Below, piece by piece: positions 4,481 through 5,323 of a DNA stretch of 5,323 nucleotides. Origin of the DNA: Planctomycetota bacterium (GTDB lineage Bacteria; Planctomycetota; Phycisphaerae; UBA1845; PWPN01); NCBI GenBank assembly GCA_016209665.1, contig JACQVT010000535.1, positions 1-5,323 of the forward strand, given 5' to 3'. The translations under genes and the position numbers were made by a program. Position 1 is the first letter of the stretch, and each line of letters starts with the position of its first letter. Below the pieces are notes generated by a model, which saw only the letters and a list, made by a program, of their open reading frames with translations, did no database searches and was not told the DNA's origin.

Positions 4481-5323
4481 TTACTGCGGTGGGGCGATGT
4501 CGGCCACATCCTTAGGGCCGGACTTGGGGACGAGGGCCCGGGCCAGCAGCCACGAGAGGCCGAAGACCACGAGCGTGCCAACGGCGCCGGCCAGAGACGT
4601 ACCCAGCTTCACGCGCGAGATTCGTTCGATCTTGTACTCCGGCATCAGCGCGGGAACGACCACTGTGGCCTGGCTGTCGAAAGCCAGTTTCTCGGCCGTC
4701 TGGTCCAGGCCGTCGGGCGATTCGGACGCGAAGGGCGAGATGAACACCGCCAGCCCCAGCGCGATCAGCAGGCCGTAGGCGGCCACCGCGCCGTACGGCC
4801 GAGAAGAAGCAGAGCCTGTCGGCTCGACGATCAGTTCCGGACGCGCCTGGGCGACGGCCGTCAGCACCAGGGCCGTGATGAGTCCCTCCCCGATGCCGAT
4901 GAGCATGTGCACGCCGGCCATGGTGGGGAAGGCGACGGACCAGCGGACGGTATGCGATGCGGCCAGTTCGCCGGCGCAGGCAATCGACGCCAGGACGGTG
5001 CTGCACCAGGCGGCGAACGCCGCGGCCAGCACCCGTCCGAAGAGGCCCTTGAACGCCCGGCTGACTCCGTAGTAGACCGCCCAGCCGCCGACGGCGCCGA
5101 CGAGGGCCATGTTGAAGATGTTGGCCCCCAAGGCCGAGATGCCGCCGTCGGCGAACATAAGGCACTGCACGATGAGCACGGCGGAGATCACGATCACCCC
5201 CGCACTCGGTCCGAGCAGCACGGCGGTGAGCACTCCGCCGACGAGGTGGCCCGAGGTCCCGCCGGCGACGGGAAAGTTCAGCATCTGGGCGGCGAAGACG
5301 AACGCCGCCGACAGGCCCAAGAG
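4481..5323 (-). CDS. cbiM: Cobalt/nickel ECF transporter S-component CbiM with fused C-terminal PDGLE region, N-terminus missing
   Basis: The substrate-binding membrane component of the CbiMQO-type importer, open to the right edge. About 40 N-terminal residues are outside the window, including the Met-His start that forms part of the metal site in this family. Numbering from the internal Met at 5320, the highly conserved GLSAAFVFAAQMLNFPVAGG and TSGHLVGG follow; H25 probably equals the metal-ligand His (His67 in the NikM2 structure, from memory). Further hallmarks are FADGGISALGANIFNM (56-71) and MAGVHMLIGIGEGLITALVL (134-153). After a linker (about 160-176) comes a second module: a TM helix, then ISPFASESPDGLDQTAEK, the PDGLE signature (PF13190), and a final TM helix at about 240-262. 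That module replaces a separate CbiN/NikN, none of which is encoded here. The choice between Co2+ and Ni2+ cannot be settled from sequence. Any B12 riboswitch or NikR operator would lie upstream, outside the window. Confidence 0.93.
   Translation of the reverse strand, partial: LLGLSAAFVFAAQMLNFPVAGGTSGHLVGGVLTAVLLGPSAGVIVISAVLIVQCLMFADGGISALGANIFNMALVGAVGGWAVYYGVSRAFKGLFGRVLAAAFAAWCSTVLASIACAGELAASHTVRWSVAFPTMAGVHMLIGIGEGLITALVLTAVAQARPELIVEPTGSASSRPYGAVAAYGLLIALGLAVFISPFASESPDGLDQTAEKLAFDSQATVVVPALMPEYKIERISRVKLGTSLAGAVGTLVVFGLSWLLARALVPKSGPKDVADIAPPQ

Overview
The window is GC-rich, tightly packed bacterial DNA with short intergenic gaps and several long palindromic intergenic repeats. A Gfo/Idh/MocA oxidoreductase, a cysteine-rich Lgt-like membrane protein, a lone PF09720-type antitoxin and the style of the intergenic palindromes together suggest a planctomycete-like or related PVC-group bacterium. 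This is a guess from recalled patterns, as there is no rRNA or marker gene to prove it.

Layout from left to right. Positions 1-294 (+) hold the C-terminal part of a VOC (glyoxalase/bleomycin-resistance fold) protein. Positions 324-626 (-) hold a small PF09720-type antitoxin with no toxin partner beside it. Positions 752-1543 (-) encode a seven-helix Lgt-like protein with several catalytic positions altered. Positions 1544-1973 are non-coding and hold four separate inverted-repeat structures, the largest about 125 bp. Positions 1974-3008 (+) encode a complete Gfo/Idh/MocA oxidoreductase. A perfect four-copy palindrome at 3016-3068 lies in the gap between this gene and the convergent transporter operon. 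Positions 5323-3113 (-) hold that operon: cbiM with a fused C-terminal PDGLE region (N-terminus outside the window), then cbiQ, then cbiO.

The three transporter genes form one functional unit, a group I energy-coupling-factor importer for Co2+ or Ni2+. CbiM is the substrate-binding membrane component, CbiQ the transmembrane coupling protein and CbiO the ATPase. Tight spacing (a 10-bp gap, then an ATGA overlap) implies co-transcription and translational coupling. No functional link between this operon and the genes to its left can be seen.

I found no convincing undescribed multi-gene system. The items most worth a second look are the stacked palindromic repeats (1593-1942 and 3016-3068), the altered active site of the Lgt-like protein and the orphan antitoxin with its cysteine-containing tail.
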